From the NCBI GenBank assembly GCA_032158295.1, contig CM063248.1, positions 23,089,273 through 23,153,272 on the forward strand: DNA of 64,000 bases. Reading direction: 5' to 3'. The notes beneath the pieces were generated by a model. That model saw only the letters and a list, made by a program, of their open reading frames with translations. It was not told where the DNA came from and did no database searches. Numbering within the stretch: position 1 is the first letter of the stretch; each line of letters starts with the position of its first letter. Made by a program: the position numbers and the translations under genes. This stretch comes from Pycnopodia helianthoides. Lineage: Eukaryota > Echinodermata > Asteroidea > Forcipulatida > Asteriidae. Positions 13,101-22,116 of this stretch are shown here, in pieces.

Positions 13101-16100
13101 CAATATCAAAGAAACAAGTCAGAATGTTTGAGGGAAAATAACTTTTATAAAGAGTATAAATAAATATGATTATCAAGCAAAACTGTCCAATAATGAAAAC
13201 AGTAACTTAAGTAAAGATTGGTTGGATATCTTTTAACAAACTTCTTTAATCGCTTAATTCCTTCAGGCTGTTTGATTTTGAGAAACAAGAACATTACATC
13301 TTTCAAGTGTGTGCAACGGATGGTGGAAGTTATGGACCACGTTCAGAAAAGGTTCAAGTGACTGTTGATGTGATTGATGTCAATGATAATGCACCAGTGT
13401 TTACAATGGTTCCATTCAGAGCCAATCTAACTCTTGGTGCACCATCAGGGACCTATGTGACTAGGATCATTGCTGAAGATAAAGACTCTGATGTGAACGG
13501 TCAAGTTAATTACCAGTAAGTACAAATTCATTTTCTACATTCAAGTACTTTTGCTAGTTGGTTTTTACCAATACACTGATATATGTTTTAAGCACTGTTT
13601 ACTTAGTCTTGTCCCGACTTAGGTGGAAAGTATACAGTGCTTAACACCATAGTGCGTAACATCAATATATATGGGTAAGACGCAATTATTACTCTTTATC
13701 CCTCATGCAAATTTAACATTTGTTAAAGCATTCTTACATTACTTCATCTCAAAAATGTGTAAGAGTTCTTCACAGATTATGATAAAGTCTGCTTGTTATG
13801 CTGAGATTGCTACATGAACAATTAATCCACATTAAAACAAAGTGTATTAGTAAGAACCAATTTCTACAAAGTGAACAGATTTGAACTATGTTGATCATAA
13901 GGTGTTATTTATGTAAGTCACATGATTGTTCTACTGTCTACTGGTTACATGTCTGATCTAAGAACGGAGGCTGCAATCTTGAACCCCTGTTTTACACTTT
14001 TTAATTTTTGGAGTAAAGTGTAATGATTTGTGTGCATAGACTATTGTCAGGGCTATTTTATTTCTCTGTAATTAAGCCTGGTGTTGGTTTGTACTTGACA
14101 CAGTGTTTACTAATTGCTGATAAATGTTGTGTGTAGGTTTGTACAGCCTTCTGCTCAGTTCAACTTGGAAGCCTCATCTGGTGTGATACTAACTACTGTG
14201 GATATGAATACCTCAGCTTTATATCGATTAGAGGTTGAAGCGTATGACCTTGGATCACCATCATTAACATCAAGAGGTTAGTCTCTGGATTTTAGAAAAT
14301 GACTAAAAGTAAAAACTACATGAATTTTGTCACTTGGCAAATAACAGGACCAAGTAGGATGGGTTTAATTTATTTGTTTAACAAGTAGAGCTGTGCATCT
14401 ACATTCTATTTTCCTAAATGGGTAAACGAAACTTTGACTAACCATCCGTTTTTATCGACGACAACCGATTCCAATCTGAACTATGAGCCATTCAGTTGAT
14501 ATGTGTGTCAAGATAACTGTACAGTAGACTGTATGGAATTTTAACCTTGGGCTATTTTCAAGTTGTTTTAATTGATGTATATATCTTGAATGACAGGCTT
14601 GGTTGAGGTACACGTTGGTAATGCAGCTGCAGTTAGACTGGTGTTCACATCATCAGAATATTCTGCATCTGTAACAGAAGATGAAAATCCACACAGTCAG
14701 ATGTTAATCTTGAAAGCTATAAGAAGTGATGGGAATCCAGTAGGTTTGGTTTCTTATTCTATCATCAGTGGAAATGAAGATGGAGCTTTTGAAATTACAG
14801 GGCAATCAGGTAAGGTTGTCAACCAGGGAGAGTTAATGCTCAGGAAATGTGAAGAAACAAAAGGAAAGAAAATAAGATTAAAAAGCTATTATAAATTGAA
14901 TGAAAATGCATTGAATTGTAACGTGATCATCAGTAGCAGATTGTTAGTAAATTGAATTATTATGCTCTGGTTGTTATGAATTCACAGATTGTAATTTTCT
15001 TGATGTCAGTCACGTTGTGATTTGATTTACTAACCCCAGGTATTAATTTGTTTAATATCCAGATTCAGCAATACTTTCTGTTCTTGATTCAACTTCCTTG
15101 GATTATGAGACAACAAAACAAGTTCGGTTAGTTGTTCAAGCAGAAGCACCATCTGGTGGTGCTGTTCCATTGTATGGTTACACCACAGTTCAACTAAACC
15201 TTCTAGATGCCAATGATAACTCACCACGCTTTGTACAAGATAAATATACCACATCAGTATGGGAAGGACAATCTAGTGGAATCTATGTCATACAAGTAAG
15301 TCAGGATGAGTAAATAGAATTACTCTTGGAATTCAAAATTATATTGAAATTCAGGAGAAATAATAAATGTGTATATTTTTCACAAATACTTGCCTCCCTG
15401 CCATTATTACCCTTCTATGTCAGGCGTGTGATTCTTCAGGATTTTTCCTGATTTCAGGATTTTCTCAAAATCTCCTTGAGTATTACAGTTTTCTGGAGAG
15501 AAGTAAAGCAATCTCCAAGGGGAGAGAGAAATAGTGCACATTGTGCCCAAACCTTGTAGTTTTTTATTTCTGTTAATGCATATGGTCTGTAAACCTCTTG
15601 AATTGTAACATCTGGAATGTTCTGGGTCTAGTACAATAAGGGGACCCAGGCCCACAAGCCATTTTCACAGACATCAAATTTCATCCCTATTGTGTTTAAT
15701 GAATAGTTGTTTTTTAATATTTTATAGTAACACAGGTTCATTTCAAATGACATTGTACAATTTGGTTGCATCTAGGCATACATGTACATAAATTCCAGTT
15801 TTGTATGTACATATATTGTTACTTTGGTTTTATTTATTGATCTTTCAAATGTATAATTTATTTGTTGTTAATGTAAGATGGTTGGCCATCCTTTCAAACT
15901 GACCGTTTAAATTTGTAACAGTATTTCTGGTATGACTTGTTTGGTTGTTAGTAAGTTAGTAGTTGTGTTTGTTGACATTTTGCCTTTGAGGAACCTATTG
16001 ATTGTATTTCAATGCCCTTGTCACACAATGCAATTTTTACAGGCAACTTTAAGGCAACCAACTGCACTGCATGCAAAAGGAATGCTTCAGGAGTACCACA

Positions 16101-19100
16101 TTATGTGGAAATTGACAAGTGAATTTTTATCTTTTTTGGAGATTGCCTGGAACTGGTTGTCTGTAAATTGCCTTGTGTGTCATGACCTTAACACTGATTG
16201 TACTCATTCAAAAAATTCAACTATTACGCTTGAGAAGTTAATCAGTTTTCCTCAGCATATTAATTATATTGTTGCATTCTTTCTGTTCAATTAAAGGTTT
16301 CAGCCAATGATGCAGATCATGGAACAAATGGTCAAATTCGTTACTTCATCAGGAGTGGTAATATTGATAACGCCTTTAATCTGGATACTAATACTGGTAT
16401 TGTAACCACTAAAGCCAACTTGGATCGTGAGATTCGGGATTCATATAAACTGACCTTGGAAGCTGCTGATAGTGGAAGCTCACGCCTAACAGGAACAGCA
16501 ACATTGAAGATAACAATCGTTGACATCAATGATAATAGACCCAGATTTCCACCTGTCAATCCAGTTATTATTAGTGAAGGTAAGTTGTACTACAAACTAC
16601 TAGATCCCTTGCATATGCCACAATCACTTAAAGGGTGTGTACAACATTGGTAAGATTGAAAATATAAATGTTCACAGATTTGCACGTGGTATAAAGATGG
16701 TCATGGTGGAAAACTTTCCTTGAAATAGTTTTGCTTGAAATGCTATAATTTTTAGGAAATAAATAAACAATTAGCCTTTATTGCACAGGTTCAAAAGCCG
16801 ATGTTTGAAAACAGTGAAAACATATGATTGGGTTTTTAACTGTTTTCTCATGACTCCCAAAACCGTTATTTCATGTATATTGAAAATTACCAATGTAGTA
16901 CATGTGCTTTAAGTCAGCTGCTTTCAGCTAAAGATAATTTTTTTTCCCGTTGAGGGCGCTGTTTGAGCTTGTGTCTATGCTAAAGCAGCAAGTGATTGTG
17001 ATGGGACTCAAACTAGAACAGGTCATTAACTGACTCACTGACATTCATTAAAATGATATTAGCAATATTGACTGAATTTATTTAAACTTTTACACATCCC
17101 AATAAAGAACAAACTAACAAAGAAAACAGAAATCGATGCTATTTTGCTGACATTTTTCTTCCGTCTTGTATTTGTAGGAGCTGAAGTTGGTTACCCAGTC
17201 ACCACTGTAATAGCTAATGATGCGGATACCAACCCATCCATTATTTACCAGTTCACACCTACTGGTAACCCTGGTAGTATGTTTGCCATTGATCAGTACA
17301 GTGGGAGCATTACTCTAGCTGAGCCACTTGATAGAGAAATACAAGATCTTCATAGTCTTGAAATCCAGGCATCTGATGGTGTTTACACAGACACGTTAAC
17401 ATTGGTTGTAAGAGTCAGAGATGAGAATGACAATGAACCACACTTTAGTCAACAATCTTACCAGGTGAGTATTCACACAACTCAAAGTATACTGGTAAAA
17501 ATCAACTGACTGACCCTTTTCAGAACCACCAATTCTTCCATCAAGAGATCCTTAATATGGTGTATGTATAACAGAGCTGCTAACTCTCCCTGATCCTGCA
17601 GAAAGCTCCCTGAAAATAAATCATGTTTTGAAGAAAAAAGTTGAAAATCTCCCTGATTATGGAAACTTTTCCCCTAATAATATGTTGAATGTAATTCTGA
17701 ATATCTCCCTGATTGTTGTAAAAAATCTCCTTGATTACAAGATGTAAATATTGGCAGCTCTGGTATAATAAGAATGTAACTTAACAATCAAAGTGAGAAC
17801 AGATGGCTCTGCATTGAGCTCTAATAGTGGTGGTTGTTGAATTTCCAAGTACACTTTGTATAAATATCTCTGAGGGCCATTTCACGCAAGGCAATTTACA
17901 GACAAACAGTTCCTGGCAACCTAAACCAAAAAGTGAGAAGCAATTCTCATATGTATTTTTAAAATTTTATTCCTTTTGCATGTACATGTAGTGTAGTTTG
18001 TTGTGACAATCATTTTGGCCGGGATTGTCTCCTTCAACACTAATCTTAAAATTGGACAATACTCTGACTTGACTTGTGTTTGTTTAGTTTTCTTTATCTT
18101 TCCCTATGGACATAAATTAAATGAATTGTATTAAACTGTCTTTATACTTGTTTTTTGTTCCTGTAGGTTGCGTTATCTGAATTGACCCCGTCTGGTTATC
18201 CTGTCTTGACAGTCAATGCTACTGATGCTGATATTGATAATAATGCTCATATCGTATACAGTATGGGAGTGGCTCCAGTTCAAGGATTCGTCATTGATGC
18301 TGTAACAGGTTAGTTCAATTTATACCTCCATGGTTCATTGATGCTGTAACAGGTTAGTTCAGTTTATACCTCCATGGTTCATTGATGCTGTAACAGGTTA
18401 GTTCAGTTTATACCTCCATGGTTCATTGATGCTATAACAGGCTAGTTCAGTTTATACCTCCATGGTTCATTGATGCTATAACAGGTTAGTTCAGTTTATA
18501 CCTCCATGGTTCATTGATGCTATAACAGGTTAGTTCAGTTTATACCTCCATGGTTCATTGATGCTATAACAGGTTAGTTCAGTTTATACCTCCATGGTTC
18601 ATTGATGCTATAACAGGTTAGTTCAGTTTATACCTCCATGGTTCATTGATGCTATAGCAGGTTAGTTCAGTTTATACCTCCATGGTTCATTGATGCTATA
18701 ACAGGTTAGTTCAGTTTATACCTCCATGGTTCATTGATGCTATAACAGGTTAGTTCAGTTTATACCTCCATGGTTCATTGATGCTATAACAGGTTAGTTC
18801 AGTTTATACCTCCATGGTTCAATGATGCTATAACAGGTTAGTTCAGTTTATACCTCCATGGTTCATTGATGTTATAACAGGTTAGTTCAGTTTATACCTC
18901 CATGGTTCAATGATGTTATAACAGGTTAGTTCAGTTTATACCTCCATGGTTCAATGATGTTGTAACAGGTTAGTTCAGTTTATACCTCCATTGTTCAATG
19001 ATGCTATAACAGGTTAGTTCAGTTTATACCTCCATGGTTCAATGATGTTGTAACAGGTTAGTTCAGTTTATACCTCCATGGTTCAATGATGCTAAACAGG

Positions 19101-22100
19101 TTAGTTCAGTTTATACCTCCACGGTTAATTGATGCTATAACAGGTTAGTTCAGTTTATACCTCCATGGTTCTTTGCTGTTAACACTGTTGTTATAAGTGT
19201 TATTTCCTGAAGATGTAAAATGTGACCAGAAATTTGAACTGTGCCACTCGCTTGGAATGGATTACATTAATATCAAATGTATATCACATTGGTTTGTCTT
19301 ATTTTTCTTTCTCTATAGGTGCAATAAGAACCAATCAGACAATAGAATTCAACCTTGCTCAGCCTGTCATTCAACTGGTTGTCACAGCAACTGATCATGG
19401 TGACCCACCTCTTTCTAGTGTCGTAGCTGTTCGTGTGCAAGTGTTAGACGTCAACAACAATGCTCCAGCTTTCACTCAACTAATTTACTCTGCTTATGTA
19501 GATGAAGATAAAGCCATAGGCTGGCTGGTAACAACTGTGACTGCTGAAGATCAAGACCCATCATACCATAACAGAAAAATTGACTACAGTATTGTGAGTG
19601 GAAACCAAGCTGGTAAATTTGAAATCAAAGCAGATAGTGGTGATATTGTTGTTTTTGACAGCTTGGATCGTGAAGTTGAAGATACTTACACATTGATAGT
19701 TGCTGCAACTGATCGTGGACTTCCCCAGCGTAATTCAACAGCAGAAGTTGTAATTGAAGTTCAAGATACTAATGATCATGCACCAAGATTCACTCAAAGT
19801 CAATACTCGGGAACTGTACAAGAAAACGCCACAGTCAACACTAGTGTTGTTCAAGTTTCTGCAACAGATGGTGATATTGGAAGGAATGCAGAAATTCACT
19901 TTGACATCAAATCAGGGAATGAGTTGGATATGTTTACTATTGATGAGTATACAGGTTGGATAACAGTCAAAGGTAATCTTGATCATGACACTGTACCTGA
20001 AGTGAGAATCTCAGTACGAGCTACAGACCGTAGTATTGATAACCAACTGCATGCTATTATACCAGTGTATATTCAAATCACTGACTATAATGATAATGTT
20101 CCCTATTTCCCATTCATGATGTACTTGGAACGTGTTGCAGAGAATCAACCTGCAGGTACTCTTGTTTTTGAGGCTCATGCCATTGATAAAGACACTGGTG
20201 AATATGGTAATCTTACTTATGCTATCACTGATGGCAATGGACAAGACTTCTTCAACATTGATCCCATCACCGGTAACGTCACCACCAAGCAGCCATTTGA
20301 TTATGAAGCAGAAGATTCATACCGTCTGGTCATTCGTGCCATAGATCGGGGTGGAGAATCTGTATCTGTACAAGCTCAAGTAGAAATAACCAGCCGTGAT
20401 GATTTCTCACCTGAGTTTGATGAGAACGAATACTTGTTCAATGTTGCACAGGATGCAGCAGTTGGAACAAAGGTTGGAACGGTCCACGCCAAAGATGGAG
20501 ATAAAGGAATAGATGGTGTAGTTGTTTATGTCTTTGAACAAGGTGATGAACTGGTGCATGAATTCTTTGCCATTAATCAGAGTACAGGCATTATAACGGT
20601 AAAGAAACGCCTGGGTTCTACAAACAGACGGAAACGTTGGTTAGATACTCCAATGTACAGGAAACGTCGTCAAACTGTGGATGGGAAAAACCAGTTCTCA
20701 CTTATTGTAAGAGCAAGTTCTGGAAGAAATGAATCTAAAGAAGGTCGTGTGTCAATCACATTAAATGTTGATCCTCCTATTACTCCAGGGGGTCAAGTAG
20801 CACTTCCTGTCACCACAATCCTTGCTGTTGCCATCCCTGTCATTGCAGTCATCATTTTAGTGGTCATCTTTCTTTGTTTTATAAGAATTAGAAGGAAGCG
20901 TGAATGGCGTCAAAAGGATTCCAAGCCTTCTGACTACCAGGCTGGTGACCGGTCACTCTCACCACGATCCTATGATGCCACTTTTGATACTGTTGAAATG
21001 GGACACAGTGCCATGGTCAATCATGCTATGACACCAGAACAACCTTTGACAGCTGTTGATACTCCATACAGCATGTATCCTCCACGAAATATTTACAATA
21101 TGCATAGAAACAACATGAACAGCTCAATGGAGGTTGGTCGTACAGATGTATCAGAAGGGAACTCTGCCTCCAGTGGAAGAGGATCAACAACTGTTGAAGA
21201 TGAAGAAATAAGACGCATTAATGAGAGAAACGTTCCTGAGGATCATGGTGGTAGTGTAAGGGAGAAGGTATTAGATTCTGGAATTCAACAAGATCATGAG
21301 GACGGATTGTCATTGAGAGATAATGCGTCTGATATTATGGGATCACCGAGAGAAAAGAACATGAGTTTTATGAATAGTGCTAGCGCTGAAAGCATGCATG
21401 TGTTTGTTGAAGAAGGAGGTGGAGAAGCCGGTGGTGGTATGGATATTGGCAATCTTATATATGCAAGGTTAGATGAAGTTGGTGCAGAGGAAGATGATGC
21501 CATTATGGATGGTACAAGAGCATTTGGATGGGGGGATGATGTCCAACCATCGATGGCTGGTTCTTTAAGCTCTATTGTTAACAGTGATGAGGAATTATCA
21601 GGAAGTTATAATTGGGACTATTTATTAGACTGGGGGCCTCAATTTCAGCCTCTGGCCCACGTCTTTGCCGAAATTGCCAAACTGAAAGATGATACTGTTG
21701 TCAAAAGGCAATTAGAAAGGCCTCAACAAAAGCATAAAGGAGCGAAGCAGTTCCCCCCTCCACTGCTGACTAATATTGTACAGGGTCCCATTAAGCCTGT
21801 TGCACCACTTGCTATGAACAATGTAGCCACCACTTCAAACTCTCATGTCTTGCCAAGATCACCAATAGTTAATGAAAGTGCTTTTGCTGCTGTAGGTGTA
21901 TCACCTGATTTATCACCGTCTTTGTCACCCCTTGCGCCAGGGTCTATGTCAATTTCACCAATGGTTACATCTACGGGTGTAAGTTCTGGTCAGTCATCAA
22001 GTAGAGGTAACTCTGGTTCCAGTACACCCCAAAGAACAGCCAGGAATCCTAGGCAGGTTGCTAGCATCAGATTTATTCCCTCATTTGCTGGGGATGAAGA

Positions 22101-22116
22101 AGAAATTCAAATTTGA
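862..22116 (+). CDS. dchs1: Dachsous-family giant cadherin (protocadherin-16-like), 3' part of gene, 16 exons
   Basis: Joined exons: 862-1101, 3750-4754, 6230-6508, 7111-8091, 8440-8679, 10211-10345, 10842-11051, 11809-12181, 13267-13515, 14137-14276, 14597-14809, 15063-15295, 16297-16579, 17178-17464, 18167-18308, 19319-22116. They give 7808 nt; after the two leading bases that complete a split codon, 2601 residues and a TGA stop remain. Phases match at every junction. The product has the end of one cadherin (EC) repeat, 20 complete EC repeats with DxNDNxPxF-type linkers, a transmembrane helix coded near 20800-20883, and a tail of about 410 residues. The tail motif NWDYLLDWGPQFQPLAHVF is recalled as typical of Dachsous. 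Dachsous proteins have 27 EC repeats, so about six should lie upstream. Known role of the family: heterophilic ligand/receptor of Fat cadherins in planar cell polarity and Hippo growth control at the plasma membrane. The family call is firm; DCHS1 versus DCHS2 type is not resolved. Confidence 0.9.
1102..3580 (+). repeat. 50-bp minisatellite made from an exon end plus donor, about 49 copies
   Basis: The unit contains ACTGCAGCTAACGCTGATCC, then AAGTAGGTTAC, i.e. the last ~25 bases of the exon ending at 1101 plus its donor. Variants AACGC/ATTGC/AATGC and CCAAGTAGG/CCAAGAAGG alternate along the array. The second removes the donor GT. The exon supplies copy one. Confidence 0.95.
3750..4754 (+). 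CDS. dchs1: dachsous exon b (end EC1, EC2, EC3, most of EC4)
   Basis: This 1005-nt exon runs from TTGTGAAG|GT to ACAG|GTAAGG, phase 1 at both ends. Linker motifs DINDNPPQF, DVNDNGPQF and DENDNSPQF mark three repeat ends. Several repeats in one exon is usual for large cadherins. Confidence 0.93.
4755..6229. other. dachsous intron with SINE-like and MITE-like repeats
   Basis: At about 5420-5665 lies a SINE/LINE-tail-like element (GAGCAAGATGC..., ending GCGCTATATAAGAAC and a TTATTA run). At about 5785-6135 lies a copy of the TTTAAAGG...ATTGG repeat also seen at 12450 and 16630. Confidence 0.55.
5785..6135. repeat. MITE-like dispersed repeat, copy 1 of 3
   Basis: It shares GGTTCACAGATTTGCACATA, CATGGTATTAAGATGGTCAT and GATGTTTGAAAACAGTG with the copies at 12450-12805 and 16628-16920. 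The right end (TTACCAACATTGTACACTTT) is roughly inverted to the left ends of the other copies (TGTACAxxATTGGTAAGATT), so terminal inverted repeats are likely. Confidence 0.65.
6230..6508 (+). CDS. dchs1: dachsous exon c (end EC4, start EC5)
   Basis: Acceptor TTTTATTAG, donor G|GTAAGT, phase 1 at both ends. It encodes LDRETGANYKLTVSVADHG, the linker DLNDNQPVF, and the next repeat up to TYSFLSG. Confidence 0.92.
7111..8091 (+). CDS. dchs1: dachsous exon d (end EC5, EC6, EC7, first part of EC8)
   Basis: Acceptor TTATTTTCAG, donor G|GTAAGT, phase 1 at both ends, 981 nt. Linkers are DINDHVPIA (final Phe replaced by Ala), DVNDNTPVF and DRNDNSPIF. The LDRERSQVHIITVKAQDHG stretch is a normal EC core. 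Confidence 0.93.
8160..8300. repeat. SINE fragment (body of the tRNA-derived family seen at 34000 and 51060)
   Basis: It contains GAGTATACAGTG, ACACATCGGTGAAAGGG and GGTGCAAATTTAACATCTAT, shared with 13615-13740, 34000-34350 and 50730-51250. Confidence 0.65.
8440..8679 (+). CDS. dchs1: dachsous exon e (end EC8, start EC9)
   Basis: Acceptor TATCCCTAG, donor ACAG|GTAAGT, phase 1 at both ends. It encodes HSLDHEHERLYHLNITATD, the linker DVNDLPPHF, and the next repeat up to VVAEDGDTG. Confidence 0.9.
8845..9165 (-). repeat. tRNA-derived SINE, minus strand
   Basis: On the minus strand a B-box-like GGGTTCGAGTCCCAGTCGTG is followed by TGTCCTTGAGCAAGATTC and GGGACATTAAGCCATAGGTC. The same layout occurs on the plus strand at 59963-60380 and 45190-45555. 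Confidence 0.7.
9490..9779. repeat. 23-bp minisatellite, two blocks with a 200-bp higher-order duplication
   Basis: The unit is GACATGCCTGCATGCACTGC plus GCA. The unique lead-in (CTCTGGTTTTACTGAGTAAA) at about 9446 recurs at about 9646, so lead-in and array were duplicated together. Open frames on both strands here are by-products. Confidence 0.9.
10211..10345 (+). CDS. dchs1: dachsous exon f (middle of EC9)
   Basis: A 135-nt exon with acceptor TTTCTTGTAG and donor ACAG|GTAATG, phase 1 at both ends. It encodes NGEITFEI, MFTVDSTTGVIVTND and LDREAKDSYSIT. EC9 is therefore split over three exons, unlike most repeats here. Confidence 0.88.
10842..11051 (+). CDS. dchs1: dachsous exon g (end EC9, start EC10)
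   Basis: Acceptor TTTTGTTCAG, donor G|GTAAGT, phase 1 at both ends. The split codon makes the Val of VYARDGAFPARYDVASVVV; the linker DANDHNPTF and the EC10 start follow, ending FIVG. Confidence 0.9.
11413..11530. repeat. 36-bp tandem repeat, about 3 copies
   Basis: The unit is GTTTGGCCCTGTTAACCAGG followed by TAAAGCCAGGGATCCT. Each copy contains CCAG|GTAAAG, a good cryptic donor, inside the intron between exons g and h. Confidence 0.85.
11809..12181 (+). CDS. dchs1: dachsous exon h (end EC10, most of EC11)
   Basis: Acceptor TTGCTTTAG. The donor is GG|GTAGGT with a phase 2 exit, a break from the phase 1 pattern that is matched by the next exon. It encodes LDREVTAQYNLTVQATDQG, the linker DDNDNNPVF, and EC11 up to GIDVNTGEITTTG. 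Confidence 0.9.
12450..12805. repeat. MITE-like dispersed repeat, copy 2 of 3
   Basis: It starts TTAAAGGCCCTGTACACTAT and ends near AATCCTGTATAATACCTTTAA, with partly inverted ends. The middle matches the copies at 5785 and 16628. It contains the palindrome TCGCGCGCGA. Confidence 0.7.
13267..13515 (+). CDS. dchs1: dachsous exon i (end EC11, start EC12)
   Basis: Acceptor CCTTCAG, phase 2 in; donor CA|GTAAGT, phase 2 out. It encodes LFDFEKQEHYIFQVCATDG, the linker DVNDNAPVF, and an EC12 start (FRANLTLGAPSGTYVTRII) without the usual E/PEN calcium-binding Glu. Confidence 0.88.
13590..13745. repeat. SINE fragment, diverged
   Basis: AGTATACAGTGCTTAACA and CATGCAAATTTAACATTTGT match the SINE body at 8160, 34000 and 51180. 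Confidence 0.55.
14137..14276 (+). CDS. dchs1: dachsous exon j (second half of EC12)
   Basis: Acceptor GTGTGTAG, phase 2 in; donor G|GTTAGT, phase 1 out. It encodes FVQPSAQFNLEASSGVILT and YRLEVEAYDLGSPSLTSR. The LDRE motif is replaced (VDMNTSA), so EC12 is a diverged repeat. Confidence 0.85.
14597..14809 (+). CDS. dchs1: dachsous exon k (degenerate EC12 linker, first half of EC13)
   Basis: Acceptor AATGACAG, donor CAG|GTAAGG, phase 1 at both ends. The EC12 end reads VHVGNAAAVRLVF where DxNDNxPxF is expected, so this calcium linker looks lost. EC13 follows (YSASVTEDENPHSQMLIL) up to FEITGQSG. Confidence 0.86.
15063..15295 (+). CDS. dchs1: dachsous exon l (end EC13, start EC14)
   Basis: Acceptor TAATATCCAG, phase 1 in; donor CAA|GTAAGT, phase 0 out. 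It encodes LDYETTKQVRLVVQAEA, the linker DANDNSPRF, and YTTSVWEGQSSGIYVIQ. Confidence 0.9.
16008..16195. mobile_element. MITE with GTCACACAAxGCAATTT terminal inverted repeats
   Basis: The left end CCCTTGTCACACAATGCAAT and the right end (ATTGCCTTGTGTGTCATGAC) are inverted copies of about 30 bp. The left-end sequence recurs at about 17874-17925. It sits in the intron before exon m. Confidence 0.65.
16297..16579 (+). CDS. dchs1: dachsous exon m (rest of EC14, start EC15)
   Basis: Acceptor CAATTAAAG, phase 0 in; donor G|GTAAGT, phase 1 out. It encodes VSANDADHGTNGQIRYFI, LDREIRDSYKLTLEAADSG and the linker DINDNRPRF. Confidence 0.92.
16628..16920. repeat. MITE-like dispersed repeat, copy 3 of 3
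   Basis: It begins TTAAAGGGTGTGTACAACAT and shares AAGATGGTCATGGTGG and GATGTTTGAAAACAGTGAAA with the copy at 5785. Confidence 0.65.
17178..17464 (+). CDS. dchs1: dachsous exon n (EC15, start EC16)
   Basis: Acceptor TATTTGTAG, phase 1 in; donor CAG|GTGAGT, phase 0 out. It encodes VIANDADTNPSIIYQF, LDREIQDLHSLEIQASDG, the linker DENDNEPHF and SQQSYQ. Confidence 0.92.
17572..17762. mobile_element. 191-bp non-autonomous hAT-like MITE with 6-bp target duplication
   Basis: Ends CAGAGCTGCTAA and TTGGCAGCTCTG are inverted with 11 of 12 matches. The flanks carry the direct repeat GTATAA (17566-17571 and 17763-17768). The CAG start fits hAT ends. No transposase is present. Confidence 0.75.
18167..18308 (+). 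CDS. dchs1: dachsous exon o (first half of EC16)
   Basis: Acceptor TTCCTGTAG, phase 0 in; donor ACAG|GTTAGT, phase 1 out. It encodes VALSELTPSGYPVLTVNATD and GFVIDAVTG. Its last 16 bases and its donor are the source of the 44-bp minisatellite that follows at once. Confidence 0.9.
18293..19172 (+). repeat. 44-bp minisatellite made from an exon end plus donor, about 20 copies
   Basis: The unit ATTGATGCTGTAACAG|GTTA with GTTCAGTTTATACCTCCATG holds the last 16 bases and donor of the exon ending at 18308, which is copy one. Nearly all units keep the GT. In the exon frame the codon after ACA GGT is TAG, so run-on stops at once. Confidence 0.95.
19319..22116 (+). CDS. dchs1: dachsous last coding exon (end EC16, EC17-EC20, transmembrane helix, cytoplasmic tail)
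   Basis: Acceptor TTTCTCTATAG, phase 1 in; stop TGA at 22114-22116. It carries linkers DVNNNAPAF, DTNDHAPRF, DYNDNVPYF and SRDDFSPEF, then the membrane-proximal EC20 with an inserted basic stretch (RRKR at 20626-20637, RKRR at 20659-20670). The helix ILAVAIPVIAVIILVVIFL lies near 20800-20883 and is followed by RIRRKREW as stop-transfer. The tail has an acidic/Ser-rich segment, the motif NWDYLLDWGPQFQPLAHVF at about 21610-21666, Pro/Ser-rich LSPSLSPLAPG, and the C-terminus EEEIQI, a possible class II PDZ ligand (inference). The upstream open frame from 19222 is intron. Confidence 0.94.

Noticed and set aside
19222..19318. N-terminal extension of the last cadherin exon (MTRNLNCATRLEW...)
   Set aside because: It precedes a good acceptor (TTTCTCTATAG) and has no cadherin similarity; it is intron read-through.
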